Below the pieces are notes generated by a model. It had not been told where the DNA came from and searched no databases. It was given only the letters and a program-made list of their open reading frames with translations. A DNA stretch of 64,000 nt. Origin: Photobacterium angustum. Its GTDB lineage: Bacteria > Pseudomonadota > Gammaproteobacteria > Enterobacterales > Vibrionaceae. Below, in pieces: positions 58,210 through 64,000 of the stretch (within the stretch, counting starts at the first letter, position 1; each line of letters opens with the position of its first letter). The stretch lies in contig NZ_MSCJ01000002.1 in the NCBI RefSeq assembly GCF_002954615.1, forward strand, positions 182,355 through 246,354, given 5' to 3'. The position numbers and the translations under genes were made by a program.

Positions 58210-58995
58210 TTACACAACCTCCCTTTGCTCTTGCTGACGGCATACAGGGCAACAAGGGGCAGCATCAATTGATACCTGCTGCCATTTTCCTGTTAAGCCA
58301 TTAAATTGCTGCAGCAAACCAAAACCGACTTCACCAACACCTGCGATAGCTTTGATCGCATTAAGCGCTTGTAACGTGCCAATAGTCCCAACAACGGGTC
58401 CCATCACGCCGTTACTACGACAATTTTGATCTTGTGGTGGCGCTTCAGCACTCAATGGAAACACACATTGATAACACGGTGAGGTCTGTCGGAAATCAAA
58501 CGCCAGTAACTGTCCTTGCCAACCTATCGACGCACCAGCAATCAGTGGTGTTTGATGCTGATAACAAGCTTGATTGACCGCATAACGGGTAGCCCAGTTA
58601 TCACTGCAATCAAGCACAATATCGGCCTGCTGTACTTCCATCACGAGTTGAAAGCCTGCAAGCTTGGCTTTTACTGCACGCGTTCGTACCAATGGGTTCA
58701 ATGCTAAAAGCTGATCACAGGCTGCTTGCGCTTTATTGAGTGACACATCGGTTTCTCGATAAATCACCTGACGCTGCAAGTTCGAACTCTCAACCTCATC
58801 ATCATCTGCAATCACCAGCAACCCAACACCCGCAGCAGCTAGATACATTGCAGCAGCTGAGCCTAAACCACCCGCGCCGACGATCAATACTTTGGCATTG
58901 TTAAGTGCAAGTTGCCCCTGCTCTCCCATCTCTTCCAGCATGATTTGTCGGTTATATCGAATAAAAGCAGTATCAGAGAGTCTGTCAGTTGTCAT
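58210..58995 (-). CDS. thiF: ThiS adenylyltransferase ThiF
   Basis: E1-like enzyme that adenylates the ThiS C-terminus. The ATP site VLIVGAGGLGSAAAMYLAAAG is at about residues 36-56, the SNLQRQ arginine motif follows, and zinc cysteines are CYQC and CCPVC near the end. At 261 residues it is normal. It overlaps thiE by 11 bases. Confidence 0.95.
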   Translation of the reverse strand: MTTDRLSDTAFIRYNRQIMLEEMGEQGQLALNNAKVLIVGAGGLGSAAAMYLAAAGVGLLVIADDDEVESSNLQRQVIYRETDVSLNKAQAACDQLLALNPLVRTRAVKAKLAGFQLVMEVQQADIVLDCSDNWATRYAVNQACYQHQTPLIAGASIGWQGQLLAFDFRQTSPCYQCVFPLSAEAPPQDQNCRSNGVMGPVVGTIGTLQALNAIKAIAGVGEVGFGLLQQFNGLTGKWQQVSIDAAPCCPVCRQQEQREVV

Positions 58996-60201
58996 ACATC
59001 ACCTCCCGCTCAGATAGGCATTGATTGAGTTGTTCGACGGCAATCGCCGGCTCGCTTGACTGGGTGATCGCACGTACCACCGCAACGCTACTCACCCCTG
59101 TTTTCCAAACCACTGGCACACGAGATAAATCAATACCCCCAATTGCTACTGTTGGAAACGTATTGCCAATCAATTGTTGATAAAGCTTTAAGCGGTGAAC
59201 ACCTTGCGGTAATGACGGCATTTGCTTGGTTGTGGTTGGGTAAATATGACCAAGGGCGATATAACTGGGATTAAATGCCATCGCACGTAGGATCTCATAA
59301 TACCCATGGGTTGAGATCCCTAAGCGAAGATTCGCTTGTTGAATGGCATTGAGATCAGCGACCGCTAAATCTTCTTGTCCCAAATGCACCCCAAAAGCAC
59401 CATGCTCAATAGCCAGTTGCCAATAGTCATTAATAAAGACCTGCGCATTTGCCTTCTGACCTAACGCAATAGCATGAGCAACATCTTGCTCTAAACCTTG
59501 AGCATTCGGATCTTTGATCCGCAGCTGAGTGGTTTTCACATCCAATTCAAGTAGCTGCTTAACCCATTGAGTGGAATCCACCACCGGATATAACGTAAGT
59601 TTCTCACTATCAACAGCTGCAAAAGCTTCAACTGGCTGGCATTCGAATTGCCAACCAATATCTGACAGCTTTGAAAAATTAGCACAAACGATATCAGGGA
59701 AAGCATCACGCTCAGTTGGCCAAATGCCCATCTGCGTTGACTGGGCATACGCTCTTGCCAGAACTAGAGCATCTTCTAAGGGGTAATCAAGCGCGAGTGC
59801 TACCAATAACATCGCTCGCTGTTGAGTCGCATTACCAAGCTCAACACTGAAACAACCACGCACGTCACCATCATGATGCCAAAGATCAAGATAACCACCA
59901 TTGACTGGTAAACCACATACCACAACGTTAGATCGTTCCAGTATTTGCGCTTTGATCAGCGAAAGATCTACTTCAGAAGATACCCATTGATCTTGAAATA
60001 CATAATCAATTAGCTGAGAGGAGCAGGCTTGTTCAAAGCCCACTCGTTTAACGCAAGAAGGCGTCGATACCTCAATCCACTCTTGGCTTGATGGTATTAA
60101 CGTGACTTGCTCACCTAACTGATACTCTGTAGCAGAGGCTAATAATGGCTCAATATGCATCACCAGAGACGATAAGACCTTTGGTAAGCTTAAGGTGCTC
60201 A

Positions 60202-60202
<1 letters not shown>
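58985..60202 (-). CDS. thiE: thiamine phosphate synthase ThiE with long N-terminal extension
   Basis: Joins the pyrimidine and thiazole halves of thiamine phosphate. The ThiE barrel is residues 203-400: TTQLRIKD, VFINDYWQLA, GVHLGQEDL, LRLGISTHG, YIALGHIYPTTTK and VAIGGI. The first 200 residues are not part of normal ThiE (about 210 residues). They include VRGCFSVELG followed by YPLEDALVLARAYAQST, which resembles the end of ThiD-type pyrimidine kinases, but the active-site GTGC is gone. It may be a degenerate ThiD-like domain. The ATG overlaps the thiC stop. Confidence 0.9.
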
Positions 60203-62139
<1,937 letters not shown>

Positions 62140-62186
62140 TCAATGTAGGGGAAAATGCTTGGCGGATGGGCGTAAACAAGAGGTCT

Positions 62187-62220
62187 GTACCTAAGTACAG
62201 CTATGCAGATGCATACAGTG
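62187..62220 (-). other. expression-platform hairpins between the TPP aptamer and thiC
   Basis: The minus strand forms TATGCA-TC-TGCATA and CTGTAC-TTAG-GTACAG. They lie about 70-100 bases before the start codon and probably take part in switching, by early termination or by folding the leader. Confidence 0.5.
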
Positions 62221-62249
62221 ATCCCTTAAGATATGTAGCAGAAGACATT

Positions 62250-62335
62250 CTCTCGTTCCCTTCGCAGGTATTAGCCTGATCAGGTTCAACGGATCCCGCA
62301 ATGCGGTCTCAGCCATATGGCACTCCGACAAGTAG
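62250..62335 (-). promoter_or_regulatory. TPP (THI-box) riboswitch
   Basis: The minus strand reads CGGAGTGCC, GGCTGAGACC, GATCCGTTGAACCTGATCAG then GCTAATACCTGCGAAGGGAA, the conserved TPP aptamer cores with the pyrimidine- and pyrophosphate-sensing helices. Ligand binding should turn the thiC operon off. Confidence 0.97.
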
Positions 62336-62409
62336 CAATGAGTATAAAGAAGCCGTTATAGTGCAACAACCTTTATATAGAGAAAAATAATAAAAAGTGA
62401 CAGACAACA

Positions 62410-62433
62410 AAAAGCCGTGCATCAACACGGCTT
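62410..62433 (-). terminator. terminator of the universal stress protein gene
   Basis: AAGCCGTG and CACGGCTT form an 8 bp stem followed on the minus strand by U-rich sequence. Confidence 0.85.
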
Positions 62434-62461
62434 ATTATTACATTGCATATTTTAATCGTTG

Positions 62462-62884
62462 TTACTGTGAAATTAATACATCACAACCGAGGTGATTAGC
62501 TAAAGAGCCACTTAAATCACCAAACAAGTGAAAAGTTGATTTATGGTAACCTGTGATCACTAGACTAGCATTAATTTCTTTTGCTAAAGCTTCTATATGC
62601 TTTGAAACATCACCATCTGCGGTATGTATCGCTTTAACTTTATGAGAAGAAGCTGTAATTAAATCAGATAACTCTTTCATGCGTTTTTTTGCAATCGCAT
62701 CATGCTCTTCTTGTAGCTCAACTTCCACATCAATAAAACTTACGTTTCCGATCCCTGGCTCAACATAAGCAACATGTAAATCAGCGTGATTTTGCTCTGC
62801 TATTACACCAGCTTTCACCATCAATTTATGCGCATTTTTATCTTCAGGATTAACCGCTAATAACACTGTTTGGTAAAGCGACAT
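62462..62884 (-). CDS. universal stress protein
   Basis: A 140-residue UspA-fold protein. It begins MSLYQTVLLAVNPEDKNAHK and ends in the nucleotide-loop region VITGYHKSTFHLFGDLSGSL and DVLISQ; the G-2X-G-9X-G ATP loop is altered (GYHKSTFHLFGDLSGS), so nucleotide binding is uncertain. The ATG at 62884 has AAGGAGG 6 bases upstream. It looks most like UspA/UspB-type single-domain proteins. It is a single gene divergent from crcB. Confidence 0.87.
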   Translation of the reverse strand: MSLYQTVLLAVNPEDKNAHKLMVKAGVIAEQNHADLHVAYVEPGIGNVSFIDVEVELQEEHDAIAKKRMKELSDLITASSHKVKAIHTADGDVSKHIEALAKEINASLVITGYHKSTFHLFGDLSGSLANHLGCDVLISQ

Positions 62885-63088
62885 ATCTAGCCTCCTTGAG
62901 CTAAGGCTCATAGTAAATTCATTATTTATGATTATGATGCTATAAATGTAGCTATACAACTAAGTATACCGCTGACTATTTAATATTCATTTGAATCAAT
63001 GATTGCATTTTTGGAGAGTTCTCACTCTTCTCGCTAGCGATTATCATGAGCGCTTTTATCATTACTTGAAAATATAAACGAGATCCCA

Positions 63089-63472
63089 ATGAGCCAATAT
63101 TTATTACTAGGATTCATCGCGCTTGGTGGTGCATTCGGCGCCTGCTCAAGGTACCTAATTTCTGAGCTATGCGTAATGCTATTTGGCCGTGGCTTCCCAT
63201 ACGGTACTTTAACCGTAAACGTGCTGGGCTCCTTGATCATGGGGTTATTAATGTCAGCACTTAATCAAGGAATGATTGAAGCTGCACCATGGCGACCTAT
63301 TATCGGCTTAGGCTTCCTTGGTGCGTTAACGACGTTCTCTACATTCTCAATGGACAACGTTGTACTGATGCAACAAGGTGAATTTTTCAAAGCAGGCCTA
63401 AACATTTTACTTAACGTTATTGTCAGCATTGCTGCTTGTTATGTTGGCTACCAGCTTATGATGAAAAGTTAA
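63089..63472 (+). CDS. crcB: fluoride-specific ion channel CrcB (Fluc)
   Basis: Dual-topology membrane channel that expels fluoride. The 127-residue protein has four helices and the motifs GGAFGACSRYLIS, GTLTVNVLGSLIMG (pore Asn) and GFLGALTTFSTFSMDNV (Phe box). Size and motifs fit the homodimeric form. No fluoride riboswitch is seen upstream. Confidence 0.95.
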   Translation: MSQYLLLGFIALGGAFGACSRYLISELCVMLFGRGFPYGTLTVNVLGSLIMGLLMSALNQGMIEAAPWRPIIGLGFLGALTTFSTFSMDNVVLMQQGEFFKAGLNILLNVIVSIAACYVGYQLMMKS

Positions 63473-63487
63473 TAGATAACCGATATA

Positions 63488-63516
63488 AAAAAACCGCCTG
63501 CATGGCGGTTTTTTTA
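63488..63516 (+). terminator. terminator of crcB
   Basis: AAAACCGCC and GGCGGTTTT with loop TGCAT are followed by seven T. Confidence 0.9.
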
Positions 63517-63662
63517 TATCCAAATTAAACGAATCATCACTTTATACTAATGAATAAGAACAATAACAAATCACCCATTACTCTGTAGAGAGTAAACAAT
63601 CTCTGTGTAACGCTCTACGCTATATAGGTTTTTTAACTATATCTATAGCACTTATCTACAGA

Positions 63663-63759
63663 CGAAAAAAAACCTGAATCTTTCGATTCAGGTTTCTCTG
63701 ATAAAATGGCAGAACCATTAGGATTGCGCTCAAGCGGTACTCAAGCCGAAGGCTCGTAA
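63663..63759 (-). ncRNA. candidate small RNA or tRNA-operon tail
   Basis: The minus strand has a TATAAT -10 (63766-63771, weak -35), a small GAGCC/GGCTT hairpin and an 11 bp terminator (AAACCTGAATC / GATTCAGGTTT, 63670-63695) with eight U. It could be an independent RNA or read-through sequence of the tRNA transcript. I do not recognise it. Confidence 0.35.
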
Positions 63760-63785
63760 GAGTCTATTATACAATACTATAAACG

Positions 63786-63815
63786 ATAAAAAGCCCCACT
63801 ATTTCTAGCGAGGCT
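63786..63815 (-). terminator. terminator of the tRNA-Asp transcript
   Basis: A 10 bp stem closed by a GAAA tetraloop, with two G.U pairs only in minus-strand RNA, is followed by five U. Confidence 0.87.
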
Positions 63816-63825
63816 TCTTAATAAG

Positions 63826-63902
63826 TGGCGGAGCGGACGGGACTCGAACCCGCGACCCCCGGCGTGACAGGCCGGTATTCTAACCAACTGAACTACCGCT
63901 CC
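63826..63902 (-). tRNA. tRNA-Asp (anticodon GUC)
   Basis: The minus strand runs from GGAGCGGTAGTTCAGTTGGT to TCCGCTCCGCCA: 77 bases with encoded CCA, a full acceptor stem, TTCGAGTCCC T loop and anticodon GTC in CCTGTCACG. Hairpin-rich spacer upstream (63903-64000, for example ATAAAAC/GTTTTAT) suggests it belongs to a larger tRNA or rRNA transcript that continues beyond the window. Confidence 0.97.
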
Positions 63903-64000
63903 ACACGGAGATAAAACTTTCGTTTTATCCGATACCTGCCGTTCAAAACAAGTATCTTAACTTTTTGTCTTCACTTTTTATAAAAGTGAAAGAAAATTGG

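Larger units (their letters stand above)
63473..63825. other. gap between crcB and tRNA-Asp
   Basis: It holds the crcB terminator, a candidate minus-strand RNA (63663-63759) and the tRNA terminator. No protein gene is supported. Confidence 0.65.

Noticed and set aside
62960..63088. Fluoride riboswitch before crcB
   Set aside because: The conserved crcB-motif segments are not visible; only short weak repeats are present.

Overview
The window is a chromosomal housekeeping segment from a gammaproteobacterium of the Vibrionaceae, most likely a Photobacterium. The placement rests on gene order (glnA-glnL-glnG; hemN-yihI; engB-Spot 42-polA; lptM-lysA-dapF-xerC-yigB; rmuC-ubiE-ubiJ-ubiB-tatABC; thiCEFSGH), on the presence of CsrB, RyhB and Spot 42 small RNAs at plausible loci, and on moderate GC. 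The genus is an inference. I see no insertion sequence, prophage, integron or CRISPR array.

Layout, left to right. 1-4.5 kb: the 3' part of glnA, a DUF4124 envelope protein and the NtrB/NtrC genes, with a perfect NtrC palindrome in front of glnL. 4.5-8.9 kb: add, convergent with hemN, a DUF2489 protein, yihI and a methyltransferase. 8.9-9.8 kb has no protein gene but holds a CsrB-type RNA on the minus strand. 9.8-15 kb: cytochrome c4, engB, Spot 42 and polA. 15.6-17.5 kb: RyhB with Fur boxes, a frame-broken GNAT gene, a queuosine-precursor transporter behind a probable preQ1-I riboswitch, and a DUF3630 gene. 17.5-25 kb: recQ, rarD, ggt and uvrD. 25.2-27.5 kb: a four-gene bufferin operon (bufA1, bufB1, bufC1, doxX) lying between uvrD and yigB, which are neighbours in E. 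coli.

27.6-32.3 kb: yigB, xerC, DUF484, dapF, lysA and the small lipoprotein gene lptM. 32.3-40 kb: cyaY, cyaA with a conserved UUG start, and divergent hemCDXY, with a perfect CRP site between cyaA and hemC. 40-44 kb: a 30-residue membrane peptide, a Cys/Lys-rich protein, rsmJ, asnC, hemB (magnesium-type) and tatD. 44.3-50.6 kb: the rmuC-ubiE-ubiJ-ubiB-tatABC block. 50.7-56 kb: an EamA exporter, a Bcr/CflA-type pump divergent from a LysR regulator, and a long aminopeptidase P. 56-62.4 kb: thiCEFSGH under a TPP riboswitch. 62.4-64 kb: a universal stress protein, crcB and tRNA-Asp.

The genes fall into a few themes: nitrogen control; tetrapyrrole synthesis (hemN, hemB, hemC, hemD, hemX, hemY); ubiquinone and protein export; lysine and cell-wall precursor synthesis; DNA repair and replication (polA, recQ, uvrD, xerC); and thiamine synthesis. 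The least ordinary parts are in the gaps: three global regulatory RNAs, two riboswitches, two or three further RNA-like units with promoter and terminator but no known identity, and the metal-responsive RiPP operon of the bufferin type.
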